This document shows, in pieces, positions 1 through 10,668 of a stretch of 64,000 bases of DNA. The stretch spans positions 103,501-167,500 of the forward strand of contig JAXRKP010001014.1 in assembly GCA_037039925.1 (NCBI GenBank). The letters are read 5' to 3'. Under the pieces are notes generated by a model. The model was not told the DNA's origin. It did not search any database and saw nothing but the letters and a program-made list of their open reading frames with translations. Both the position numbers and the translations under genes were made by a program. Positions within the stretch are counted from its first letter, which is position 1. Each line of letters opens with the position of its first letter. Source of the stretch: Doris montereyensis. Taxonomy: Eukaryota > Mollusca > Gastropoda > Nudibranchia > Dorididae.

Positions 1-195
1 GCTCTTTTCCTTTTTCTGACCCTCTGTCATTACTTGCTCTCGGTTCTTCCACAGTCTTGACACGGCAGATCGCGAGACGCCGTATTTTCTTGCTGTTTCG
101 GCAAAATTCTGGCTGCCACTTGACTCTAATTCATTGATAACCTTTAAGTTTAACTTGGCTTCTAATGTCAAGGTTTTATAAGTAGTAGACATCAT
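1..195 (-). CDS. Tigger/CENP-B-like transposase, N-terminal HTH (partial)
   Basis: An open frame of 65 codons with no stop runs from ATG ATG at 195-190 to the window edge. It begins MMSTTYKTLTLEAK and continues with FAETARKYGVSRSAVSRLW around residues 32-50. This is the pattern of the psq/CENP-B N-terminal helix-turn-helix: the KTLTLEAKL...VINELE first helices, then a GVSRSAVSRLW recognition helix. In this family the domain binds the element's own terminal repeats. The DDE catalytic domain and the C-terminal tail would lie further left, outside the window. I chose the first ATG; the second is adjacent and equally possible. The part seen is unbroken, unlike the other Tigger HTH copies here, so this may be the youngest copy. 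A domesticated CENP-B-like gene is the alternative, but the TIR-like end at 768 favours a transposon. Confidence 0.7.
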   Translation of the reverse strand, partial: MMSTTYKTLTLEAKLNLKVINELESSGSQNFAETARKYGVSRSAVSRLWKNREQVMTEGQKKEKS

Positions 196-768
196 TACAA
201 GTTTAGATCTTGTGAATATATTGTGGAACAAGCATGATAGCTTACAATTTCAAAGACTGTTCAGTGTAGCGATGTGTATTCTATGGTGGAATCTTGGAGA
301 CTAATCACAGTTCACATTGTGTGTGTGTGTGGCATGCATTGGTGCCTAGCCTATCATGACTCATTCAATGAAACACGAGGACGTAGGAATCTACGCATAA
401 CAACGCTACCGTGCTCTCAAACCCACCCCTGCCCCGTAGTCTACGTCTGTCTCCACCAGTCGTAAGTGACAGCTGATCAGTGTGCGTGTGTATCACATAG
501 GCCTAGAGGCCAAGGCACGGGCCTATCGTTTACACAAAGAACGGGAGAGTTCTTGCTGAGTGATGTAAGTGACATCCTCTGGCAAGTAATTAGTGGCTAT
601 CTAATCTTTTTAAAAAGGTAATTTCACTGATTTCAAAGCGTGCGTTTGGATGATGTAGCGTGCGTTAACAGTATACTGATTATATAGGAAAAAATCTGTC
701 ATAGTGCTCAGCCGTTCGTTTACCCGAAGCGTGCTTTTATCTGGCGTGCGTTTAACCGGATACTACTG
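1..768 (-). mobile_element. Tigger/pogo-type DNA transposon, 5' end (runs off left edge)
   Basis: The minus-strand transposase start at 195 is followed outward by about 570 bp of non-coding DNA that ends at 768 in ...TAACCGGATACTACTG followed by TA (769-770). Read from outside this gives TA|CAGTAGTATCCGG, the CAGT terminus and TA target expected of Tigger/pogo elements. The subterminal part repeats the word GCGTGCGTTTA/GCGTGCGTTAA (near 640-750), as transposase-binding repeats often do. The other end lies outside the window, so the size and target duplication cannot be checked. Confidence 0.6.
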
Positions 769-1856
769 TATTACACATTCTCCATCACAACGCACATGGT
801 TGGAAAGGGCTTGAATAGAGCTTTCCAATGGTGTAACTAGTGTAACTTAGTACTTAGTGTAAGCCATAGTAGGTTACTGCGTTATGTAGTTAGTTATAGA
901 GGAGAGAGGGGCAAGTTATAGGACCGAAAATTAGTGAAATCTGTGACTGGCGCTATGGTGAACGCCAAAATGGGGCAGTTTGATCCACCTACTATACTAT
1001 AATTTAATTAATAGGCCTACTTATTTATTACTCTATTTGTGTTGTTTTTTTTATTGTGACAAATGGAATTGAAAAAGGACAGTCTCTTTGTTCGTTTGAT
1101 TGTTTTTAGTTGAAAGGGAGTTTCTTATTTTAATTGTTTGTTATGTTGATCTTTTGTTTGAAATTGATAATGAAAACTATATTAACAATGGTGATGGTGA
1201 TTTCATATTTGAATTGATTTTGACTATTGCCAGGAATGGCTTACCTAAAGATTGAGATTGTTGATGATTCCACGCTGGCTGGCAATCATGTGTTGCTATA
1301 GGGCTTTATTTTTATCATAAAATAAGAGTGTTGTCAACTGATACTGCGTGTGGTAAATGTTGGTGAGTAACTCAATGAAACCGTTAACCAGACACAAAGA
1401 TGACCTAAGTGTGAAGATGTGAAATAGGAAGTAGGAAGTTAGTCTATTGACATGAATGTGTAGACACTATTTTTATGCATGAACTACTTTGTAATGATGT
1501 GTCATTGTGTCATTATTATTGCACATTTGCCTGGCCCACCATGGAAGAGATAAGACCTGACTCATAAATTAAATATGTTTTGCTTTTTTTTAAAATGTTA
1601 ATGTTATTGAATTTTGACTGTAATTAACATGCTGCACACCAGTTTTCTTCATCCCCCCCCCCTCCCTTTCCAAATGATGTCTGTATGTCTCACATCTCAG
1701 TTTCCTCAGGTCCCAATTGTTTGTCCTTTTGTGATGTGAAAACAGGATTGAATGTTAATGTAGAGAAGATGAAAATGCTATGCTTTCCTTCATGAACGGA
1801 GAGTTTAATTAAGACGTATTGAATGGGAAGATGGTATGATTACTGGTGTGGATGAT
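769..1856. other. AT-rich intergenic DNA, nothing recognised
   Basis: Short AT-rich words and homopolymers, with a C/T-rich patch near 1651. No coding similarity or repeat structure that I can support. Confidence 0.6.
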
Positions 1857-3640
1857 AAACTTTGTTTGGAATTTGATGCTTTGGGTGGTACTGATGAAGG
1901 CATTTTTACCCAAAATTGGACAAATTTAGTTCATTGAAATATTGATGGAGCACCGAGCAGTTCATTCCCTTCACATTGATACAATAAAAACAGCTCAGTG
2001 TCAATGCTTTCATTTTATTTTTATACAGTGTACTACGCTTGTAGTTGTAGCGATGTCCTTGGGGGACCAGAAAAAAGATCGCTACATCAGAAGTACACAC
2101 GACAACCGTTGGAAGACAAATTCAAGGGAAATAATCTTTACTGAATAATTATTACTTCCTCACCTGGATAACGCATCGTGACCACATGGAAATACACTGT
2201 ATTATTAATATTATTGTAATTCCTCTCAACATCATCATTTTGTTTGTTTTGTTTTTTTCATTCTTTATTTACATGATGCTTAAAGTACAAGAGACATGGA
2301 CAAACACTGTTAGTTCTTCTTTCTATTTGGCCTTAAAAAAACTGGTGATGGTGGATTGTTTCTTTCTCTTCTCCCTCTGTTCACTGAGAGCCTTGTGAAC
2401 ATTGGTCAGACTATTATCCGGCATGCCCTTCTGGAGAAAAAACATTTGCCTAGTGCTTCACATTTCGATTTTAGTGACTGGGCTTTTCTTCTCCCTGCAT
2501 CCAATAACACATCGCGACATGCCATAGCCGACACTGTGACTAGCCTACACACACATTGTCATAGGGCGCTAAGCTGCTAAAAATAGACACAATTGAGCGG
2601 GCTCTTCACGTGTGCTGTGAAATGTATAGGGCCCAGCATAGCATGCTGTCGACTTAAGGTTAGTAGTAGTGTAGGGTTGAGCCTATAGACTAAGCGAAGT
2701 GGGAATAATAATTATTAATAAATTATTGTACATTGGTAGGCCTACACCAGGCATACCAGTCAGCAGTCAGTACTGTGTGCTTGTACATTGCACATCGTTA
2801 GGTTTATTTTTAAACCAATGTATTGTTAGGTAAAAAATTATCATGGGGGAAAAAATCCTTACATCCGTTGTCTTTTTACTATGTACATGTATAAACTTTA
2901 AGGGCCGGAATACACTTCACTACAACCGTCACGACAGATGTAGTGAAGTCAATACAACCGTTTGATTTTTACTGAGTTTGTGTGACATCGGTGCCCGTTC
3001 CAGGGAAAATGATTGCTACATCCGAAGATCTGTACAACCGACTTCGCTACAAGTGGAGTCGACTGTACAATGTTTTTTTAGAAACGACACCTGTTGTACT
3101 ATAAAAGTCAGAAATTTTGTCTAAAGTATAGCAGCTTGGTCCTCATTTTAATCATCACAAAGTACTCTACCTCATAAATTTACTTTTTGTCAAACTATAA
3201 AGAATATTGGCTTGGATCGGCTGGAAAATATGGGACATATTCCTCGCACCTGCTATCAAATAAGTGCCATCTGACATGAGTATTTAAATATAAGTATAAG
3301 GGACCTGGAGCAGCAGAAATTTCACCGTTTGATATCTCTTCAAATTTTTGCTCAAAGAATTTTTTGTGATTGAATTTCCCAAAAAAGGGAAAAGAAAATT
3401 TGATAAAATCGAACCGTTCAATTTATCAAAAATCGCTACTGAATACGGCTAGATATTGAAACGATAACGTGTGTGCCAATTCGGTTTAAAACTGGAAAAA
3501 AATATTGGAACTGAAGTTGGTAATTTTACAGTGAAAATTCAAGATGGCAACATTCCCATGGCAACCATTTTTCAGCTGTTTTAGACATGGTGAGTTAAGT
3601 GGTAGTTGTTAAAATTGTCTATTTTAAAGAATTTTATAAA
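1857..3640 (+). repeat. Dispersed repeat family R1, copy 1 (split by an insertion)
   Basis: Two blocks, about 1857-2025 and 3068-3640, align in order with 57.29-58.26 kb. Shared stretches include GAAGGCATTTTTACC (1897; 57330), TTAGAAACGA (about 3078; 57450), TTTTGTCTAAAGTATA (3115; 57492), CACAAAGTACTCTA (3158; 57546), and the end GTTAAAATTGTCTAT (3607; 58230). No open frame is conserved between the copies. The gap in the alignment coincides with the TA-flanked element at 2026-3065. Family unknown. Confidence 0.6.
2026..3065. mobile_element. Non-autonomous TIR element with TA target duplication
   Basis: The left end reads TA|CAGTGTACTACGCTTGTAG and the right end, reverse-complemented, TA|CAGTCGACTCCACTTGTAG, with GCGA following in both. 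TA flanks both sides (2024-2025 and 3066-3067). GATGTAGCA-type words (GCTACATC) recur near both ends. The sister repeat at 57.4 kb lacks this segment at the matching point, which gives an empty site. The interior (about 1.04 kb) holds only short open frames with no recognised domain. The CAGT terminus and TA target suit the Tigger/pogo/mariner superfamily; it is probably a MITE-like derivative. Confidence 0.6.
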
Positions 3641-5380
3641 TCATGTTCAGTACCCGTGCTCATTCCTATTCCTAAATCTTGCTATATGAGTAAATACATG
3701 CTGATGGTATTGAACTCCCCAAAAAAAAATGTTCCCAAGTAAAAACCCTTCGACCTATTTCCTGGTCTAGTCGTGAAGTTGACCTATTTCCTGGTCTAGT
3801 CGTGAAGTTGAAAATCTCTTTGTCAGATTAAAGTGAATGGTTGAAGAGGGCTACTGGTAGGTACTACTTCTTTCCTGTCACTCTTTTACATGTCTTACAT
3901 CTTGCTGTATCCTCTTAATGGGACATTTAGCACGTAAACTTATCTGCCCTTGTTTCAGAAACAGATAGGTGGTTAGCTTATTCACTTATTGTAGTGAAAT
4001 ATGAGGGCAGAGAGCACTCTTCATATAATAATGCTATTACAAAAGCAGTATAACTACTACTGCCATTTCTACTCTTGTTAATAATCATTCTAATAATGTA
4101 ATTATAATACTAACATGTGTGGTGATGATTACTATAATAATAATGAGAGAAGAAGAACGAGAAGGAACAGGATGACCACCAGTTATGATAAAAAAAAAAT
4201 AGAAACAATACAATAGTAGTACAAAACATTCTATGTGTTCCTATTTTTATAACTTATTAAAAGTTATTGACTGGCGCTAACAAGATGAATGTATTCTCTA
4301 TTTTCTTTGTTTGCACTTAGTTACAAAAAACTTACATTGATGCACGGTCCTTGTATTCTTTGGGAAAGTATTATAGGATTTTGCATTGAGGAAATGCGAT
4401 GACGCAAAAGAGTTATCACGGCCAATTTCATGAGGTCTAATGAAACGAGCTCAACGTCTCTGTAGTTTCACATTTTGATTCACATTCATAAAATGTAATT
4501 TAGTGTCAATTCCTAAATTCTCTAACAAATTATTATTTGTCTTAACCTTACTATTACTACAGTACAAGTTCAAATTTATTCTTCTTTTTTTGTGGGCTGT
4601 TTTTTTTTCAACTCATTTGTTGGACCATCTTCATCCAGATCTAGAACCTAGTGATAAATCGATCTAGACACAGGAAGATACAACATATTTATTTACATGA
4701 GAGATGAAACATTTCATTTATAAATTATTAGATTCTATGGCAACACAAGATAGTTGCTTGAGCAATCTTGATTTCTGAAGTCTGAAAGGTTGGGAATGTA
4801 AAAATGAATGTTCTCCCAGCAGTGCCTGGCAAGAAAATCGCAAAATGGCACGCATAAGATGTCTAAGATGCCATTGCAACAATTTTCCTTACAATTTTAT
4901 GATGTAGTTGTAGGCCTATATCTAAATAAATCTAGTCATATATTATGATATATGTTGATTCACATGTTTAGATAGATAAAATTTAAGAGTTAAAGTTAAA
5001 GTCAGCGCATACTTCTTCTGCTATCACATCAGTCACTTTACTATGATTAGCACTATAAAAAACAGCCACGCAAACGCTGTTACCACCTATCTGGGAAATT
5101 AGGCTATGCATCATGGGATAGATTGGTGGTAGGAGCTAAACCCTCCTTCACCGTGAGATCACCGCATATTAATAATATTATAATGGACAGGATGAGATCC
5201 ATTGAACAAAAAAATTCACCTTGAGATCACCACACCACACCTGTTAGTTTCAATGACAGCTGGCCAAAATGAAGCAGCAGACAAGAGCAGATAATACTTC
5301 TACTTCTACAGTTCATGACACTGCGTGCCAAATGACGTTTCACTAGATGTGTACTTCTACTTTTATTTTGAAACTTTTTA
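3641..5380. other. AT-rich intergenic DNA with one short tandem duplication
   Basis: A unit of about 30 bp containing CTATTTCCTGGTCTAGTCGT occurs twice in tandem at about 3750-3811. Otherwise AT-rich DNA without a recognisable gene. Confidence 0.55.
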
Positions 5381-5382
5381 AA

Positions 5383-5666
5383 GGTGGCATTGGTGGCCGA
5401 GTGGTTAGGCTTCAGGACTGGGGTCCCGTGTTCAAATCCTAGCAAAGCTGGTTCCATTGTTGTGTTCCTTGGGAAAGTCACTTACCACACATATTTTTTC
5501 CTACTCAACCCAGGTGCAAATGGGTAGTAAAAATCTGTGTCAGACTAGCATCCTGTCCAGAAGACCATTATTGTTACCTGCTCCACTTCAGGCTATTGAA
5601 ACCAGGATAATCTCCAGCTCTATACTCTATGGGCCATAACAGCCTTGAAGGATCTTTACCTTTTTT
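5383..5666 (+). mobile_element. tRNA-derived SINE
   Basis: The head is tRNA-like: box A TGGCCGAGTGG (5394-5404) and box B GTGTTCAAATCCT (5428-5440), 23 bp apart, as in a pol III promoter. The body has GTTCCTTGGGAAAGTCACTT (5463-5482) and CCCAGGTGCAAATGGGTA, resembling the conserved central domain of CORE-like SINEs. The unit ends with CTTGAAGGATCTTTACC and a T run (about 5657-5666) that could end pol III transcription. It has no intact acceptor stem, so it is not a working tRNA gene. The exact SINE family was not determined. Confidence 0.65.
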
Positions 5667-5685
5667 TCCTTCTTTTTTTTGTTAT

Positions 5686-5925
5686 CTTAAAGAATAACGA
5701 TAGTAACTTAGTGGTAAGGCTGCTGGATTTAGGAGCTTGAGGTCCTGGGTTTGAATTTAAATCTGGTTATGACCTTAAGAATAAGAAAGACGTCTAGTGT
5801 CTAGCATGCATTTTCCTCTCCAGTCAAGTACGAAAGGGTCCAGAAACTCTGGCAAGAGATGAAAGAGAATGTAGATATACAGGACCTCTTAAGTCTCAAA
5901 TTGGCATAATACTAATACTATTAAT
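5686..5925 (+). mobile_element. Second tRNA-like SINE, degenerate
   Basis: Box A-like TAGTAACTTAGTGGTAAGG (about 5700) and box B-like GGGTTTGAATTTA (5748-5760) are correctly spaced. The body (CTCCAGTCAAGTACGAAAGG and beyond) differs from the SINE just upstream, so this is another family or a badly decayed copy. Confidence 0.45.
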
Positions 5926-5939
5926 ACAGATGAACTGTG

Positions 5940-6225
5940 TCAGTATGTAAACATTTGATTGAAGATGTATGATTATGTTGATGTATGTTTGTGTACAAAT
6001 AGCTTAATAATGAACATATAAGGCCTATGTGGTGATGTGTGTGTCTATGTTTGCAAACAGTTGAATGCACATATACATGGACATGTATATTATATAGTGA
6101 TGTATGTGTTTGTATGTAAACATTTGAATGAAGACGAATCTTGTGATGTGTGTGTGTGTGTGTGTGTAGAAATGGTTCAATGAAGCTATAATGATATTAT
6201 AATATATATGGTGACGTGTGACACA
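5940..6225. repeat. Degenerate TGATGTRTGTGT minisatellite
   Basis: Four loosely related units begin with TGATGTATGT or TGATGTGTGTG (about 5979, 6035, 6100, 6145). Each is followed by a T/A-rich part with a CATTTGAATGAAGA-like word. A (TG)n run lies near 6147-6167. Confidence 0.35.
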
Positions 6226-7383
6226 ATATCCGCTTTAGGCATCAGAGACCGTACTACTAGTCTCCTACCACTTGTAGTTGTAGTTTTGTTGGTTGTGTGG
6301 ATGCTCAGCTCTTTTGTGAGAACACTGCTGTGAGACAGAGCACTGATGTTGGGACGATACTCACATTATATTTGTCATTTCTCGACACTCCGAATGTTCG
6401 ATTCAAATGTTTATTTTTCTTATCATGTCTCATATGCATAAATATACTGTGTATGTGTGTATGTATAATGTGTATATGTGCATCCATGCATGCTAAATGT
6501 AAGTCATGTCAATATAAAACTTTATCATCTGTTCTGCTTAACATTATAGAAACGGGGGGATATTAAAAGTCTATTGGCCATTGTAAATGTAATGTAACTA
6601 ACCGTAGATTAGATTTACAGGCCGCAATCCATAAAGTCGCCCAAGTATGCATGGAAATGATCTGTTTGTTCTTCTTCTTTTTCTTTTTCTTCTTCTGCTT
6701 CTTCCTTTTTCTTCTATTTCTTCTACTTGAGGGGGACCAGATATGCTTTTGGTCAAAATCTTAATTTTACCCTTTTGGACCTGATTATATCACGGTAGGT
6801 TTGTTATTACCACTAAAAAATAAAGGCAAAAATCAGGTGTATCTTGTGCATTATAATTATATGGTCGAGTAAATTGATTATTTCTGGTGAAAATTATATG
6901 TATGTTGTGTAAATATGTCATATTGTTGGTAAAACTGTGTGAACACAGACATGATTTTTTAGGAGACGTAAAAATTTTGAATTTAAATTTGATTTTGGAT
7001 TGTAATAGTAATAGGGCTGTGTAAACATTATATTAATATTATTATGCTTTTTGGATTACAATTTAATAAGTACATTAGCTTTAGAATGAAGTAAATGAAA
7101 AGAAATAATCAGTTTTGCACAAAATGCTAGAGTTGAATGTTTTAAAAGATTTAACTTTAAACAAGTAAGTCTACAAAGTACAAGCATATAAAACCTGTCT
7201 CAGGTAAAAACCAGTCAGTCTTCATTTATCTCAAATTTCACTTACATTCTGTAGAATCTCTTTTTCCAGCTGACAATTTTAGAGCCTTTTTTCCTTTTGA
7301 AAATGGGATTACGTGTAGTTGCTAACGATACAGTTAACAGCTGACATTGACAATAGTTTTTTTGTCTTCACCCTGACTAAGAA
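6226..7383. other. AT-rich intergenic DNA, nothing recognised
   Basis: Contains a CTT-rich stretch (6667-6728). No coding or structural signal that I can support. Confidence 0.55.
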
Positions 7384-7518
7384 ATCACATTGTGTGATGC
7401 CTTAGTGTTTAGATCTAGATCTAGATATTTCTCGCTTGTTGTCTGACAAATGGTTATACCCAAACGTCACATGTTTGTTCTGTCTTTATTGGTGGAGTTG
7501 TCATTTATTGTCGTTTTT
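7384..7518 (+). repeat. Dispersed repeat R2, copy 1
   Basis: About 130 bp shared with 29811-29948: ATCACATTGTGTGATG, ATTTCTCG(C/T)TTGTTGTCTGAC, then CACATGTTTGTTCTGTCTT and GTGGAGTTGTCA. The middle (CTGAC..A.GGTTATACC..AA.CGTC) resembles the CTGANGA...GAAAC signature often found in Penelope-like element repeats; here it is mutated. Confidence 0.5.
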
Positions 7519-7890
7519 TCACCTTAATATTATTATCTTGATAATTATTATCTCTATTAGTATTGTATTATAATTATTGCTATTATTTTTATTATTATTA
7601 ATATTATTATTGTTTTTATCATTATCTTTTATTTTTAATATTATATTTTTTTTTATTATTATTATTATGATTAGTATAGTAGTAGTATTAGTAATAGTAA
7701 TATTAAATATTATCTTGATCATTATTCTCTTTATTGGTATTATATTATTATTGTTATTATTATTATTATTTGTCATTATTTGTATTATCATTATTAATAT
7801 TAATATTCTCGTTATTTTTATCATTATTTTGAATTCTTAATATTTTTTTAATTATTATTATTAGTTTTTTAATTAGTATTATTATTACAT
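7519..7890. repeat. ATT/TAT low-complexity tract
   Basis: Nearly pure A/T with ATT and ATA trinucleotide runs. The long open frames on both strands here are low-complexity artefacts (poly-N/poly-I). Confidence 0.85.
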
Positions 7891-8782
7891 GTATTATTAT
7901 AACATAGGCATATGGAAGAAGACAGATTGAAATGATGGAAAGTAGAACAACATAACAATAAAATAATAATCATTATAATTATCTAATGGATGCAGCAATG
8001 GCAATAAGGGAGGAGGGGGAGTGTATGCAGTTATTGTTGTTGCTGTTGTTCTCGTTGTATTTCCTCGTTCCTCACTTCCAGATTTGTCTGGGGTGGATTT
8101 TTTTGGTGGCATTTGGGTCTTACACAACACTATCAATTCAGTAAGCGTGCATATAATTATAATGCGGTGATTATTCTGTTGTTCTATTTATGTCTTGTTG
8201 CTGGTGTACTTAGCATTTCAATGGTTTCACTAAATATTTTGCCATATGTTTCTCTCATTGAAAAATTAACCATTAAAAATCAAAACCTCACAGCAAGTGT
8301 GTTGATGTTATCATGCTTTTGTCTGGCCCTCAGTTCATGTTAATATGTGTGTGTGTCAGTACTCTGTGTGTGTGTGTGTGTTATTACTCTTATGCTTGTA
8401 TGTTGTTTTAAATGTGTTGTGTTATGCATAATATTAATGTTTGTTTGTGGGAGTGCTCATGTGATGGGCAGGCGCTACAGATTTTTCATCGTTCTGCTTC
8501 CTCTTAATTCACCCTGAGATCATTGCACATGGTGGACGTAGTACAATGTCATGAAACAAACCCTAAGAGTTCAAACAGAGTGAACCCGTTCGTCACCGTT
8601 CCCCGCACAAAAAACGGATTTTGGCTGGAACAGCGATGTGCTGGGTGACAAAATGTTTACACCCGTCCCATGCCCATTCCAGCGCCGTCATAATGCGTTG
8701 TGTTGATTTTTGTCCGGACAAAACATGCCAGCCCAGGTATTGCGATTTTGTATTGTTTAAAAAGAGACGTAATTATAGTAAT
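7891..8782. other. Intergenic DNA, nothing recognised
   Basis: Short TG runs at 8346-8380. No coding similarity noticed. Confidence 0.55.
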
Positions 8783-9114
8783 TGGATTTCAAAACGATAT
8801 AGATATTAATACTAATACTCAATACGAAGACCTCATACAAAATGTACTTTCGGTAGCAAATAAACATGTGCCTAACAAACATAGATACCCGCATAAAAAT
8901 GCTCCTGTGCCTTACATGAATAGCACATTCAGAAAGTCCATATATCGTAAAAGAATGTCATACAACAAATATCACAAGGATAAGAACAAAGAAAGCTGGG
9001 TGACTTTAAAAGAATGTAGAAATTGTGTCACAAAACTGAAGAGAAAATCTATAAAAAAATACTTTCTTGACCACTGCACCAGTCACCAAAAGAGTAGGGA
9101 TTTCTGGCCCATTA
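8783..9114 (+). pseudogene. Jockey-like LINE copy 1, EN-RT linker (5'-truncated)
   Basis: Starts at GGATTTCAAAACG, which matches 51152 in the second copy; upstream the copies do not match, so this copy is 5'-truncated there. The frame encodes NVLSVANKHVPNKHRYP, SYNKYHKDKNKESW and TKLKRKSIKKYFLDHC, the basic linker between endonuclease and reverse transcriptase in jockey/CR1-type LINEs. It stops at TTCTGGCCCATTA, where the Tigger element begins. The frame continues at 13379. Confidence 0.75.
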
Positions 9115-9321
9115 CAGTGCAATCCCCCAATAACGACATCTCCGAATAACGACAATCCCCCGATAGCGACATGGATCCCTGGTCCCGTTTTTTGTTGTTG
9201 CTATATATCATTAGTAAAAAAACGAATAGCGACGTGAAACCTCCCAATAACGACATAAGTCTAGCCGTAAACACTACATTTGACATGAAAATTTGATCAA
9301 TATTGACAAAATTGAGACGTA

Positions 9322-9419
9322 TTCTTAGCAATGAAAACACTTCTTTTTCGGCCAATGACAACATGCGAAACCCCATGTTCTTAGCCAATGAAAACACTTC
9401 TTTTTCGGCCAATGACAAC
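9322..9419 (+). repeat. Two 41-42 bp direct repeats
   Basis: TTCTTAGC(C)AATGAAAACA...CGGCCAATGACAAC occurs at 9322-9362 and 9378-9419, inside a short open frame (9303-9515) ending RIDDIDYD. Nearly identical copies 56 bp apart; function unknown. Confidence 0.7.
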
Positions 9420-9812
9420 GCTACAGCAAGTGCTTCAAATGTTCCTATTACTGACGCGGCGACTGAGGAGCTGACTGCCCTGTTGAGCCGAATAGACGAC
9501 ATTGATTATGATTGATTTGTTTATAATTGGCCCCTGCCACTTTATGTCCAAGCCATAGAAACTCCATGGTTCTACGTAGCTTCTAAAATCTAGCACTGCA
9601 GTAAGCTGTGGAAAAACCCACTTTTTCCAAATTGAATTATTTAATCTACAAAGGCTAATAGTAGCATATGAAGTCTTAAAATACTGAATCTAGATACCGG
9701 TATCTAGTGTAGACTTGTCGGCTTACTAAAGTTAGAGGCATTAAACACTCAAATTATTATTTTTTTGCAGAGGGATCATGACTCGTAATTTATTTTGTAT
9801 ATTATTTTACAG

Positions 9813-10668
9813 CGGATGACAGCTACCAAACAATGCTGAACAGGTTCACCAGGGACGGTAAGGGTAGACGGCCAGATGTGACTCCACCGCCCCTCACCAA
9901 CAGACTACTTGTGCAGCTGTGGGACATCATGCTTCGCAATGGTGACGAGCAGAAGAAGGTAATTTTTATTATTATAACATTGTGGTTGGTGGTTGGGTCG
10001 GAGAGGTCAGTAAGATGAACTTTGTGACACAATTCAACATGAAAGAAATAGATTTATAATCTATTTGATTAGTGGTCTTTCTTCTTCCTATAAGACCACA
10101 GCTTCAGTATTGAAGATTAATGTGATCGTGTGCTATGTGGTTTTGGTATAACTGAGATATTTAACTATTAATATTAATATATTCCATTACTTAGTTATTA
10201 ACACGTCTAACTATATTATTATAGATCTGATGATTTATTATTATTATATTATTACAGTTATTTATACCAGAAATGTTAACAATATCTTAATCTGCCTAAC
10301 TTGCTCTTAATTTAACATTTGATATTTGCTTCTGCTACTATTCAGGCTCTTTCTTTTTCTATATAAAAAAAGCCAAACAGCAGACCTCGTTGCACACCTC
10401 AAATCTCATAGAAACAAATTTTTGTATCTGCTATATGAGGCATGTTATTGATTTATGAATGTACGCTGAATTATCTTGAGTACATAATATATATATAATA
10501 TGCATATTTTTTTCCTTTTGTTTTTCCAAGGTTATTGACTGGTTTGGCTACCTCTACAGTGGCAACTCTGTCCTCCATCAAGCTTCTCCTGGTCCTCTGC
10601 AAGCATCATATCGTCTACATATCGCAAAGCTGTGCAGTTATTTGAATTTGAGGGTCCACGGGATGTGG
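9813..10668 (+). CDS. Two putative exons of an unknown protein, inside the Tigger element
   Basis: Exon A (9813-9958) follows a pyrimidine-rich TTATTTTACAG acceptor and ends at AAG|GTAATT. Exon B (10531-10668) follows TTTTTCCAAG. Joined in phase 0, the frame stays open until TGA at 10669. Exon A encodes FTRDGKGRRPDVTPPPL then LLVQLWDIMLRNGDEQKK; exon B encodes VIDWFGYLYSGNSVLHQ and SYRLHIAKLCSYLNL. Base composition is clearly richer than the AT-rich surroundings. I do not recognise the family. It could be a host gene fragment captured by the transposon, or part of another element nested here. The splice sites are read by eye. Confidence 0.35.

Noticed and set aside
5383..5455. Intact tRNA gene
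   Set aside because: Boxes A and B are present but the acceptor stem does not pair and the segment continues into a SINE body.
7519..7840. Open frames of 87-101 codons on both strands
   Set aside because: ATT/TAT low complexity encoding poly-Asn/Ile/Leu only.
9823..10032. Minus-strand 69-codon frame opposite exon A
   Set aside because: No splice or domain support; the plus strand gives a phase-consistent exon pair.
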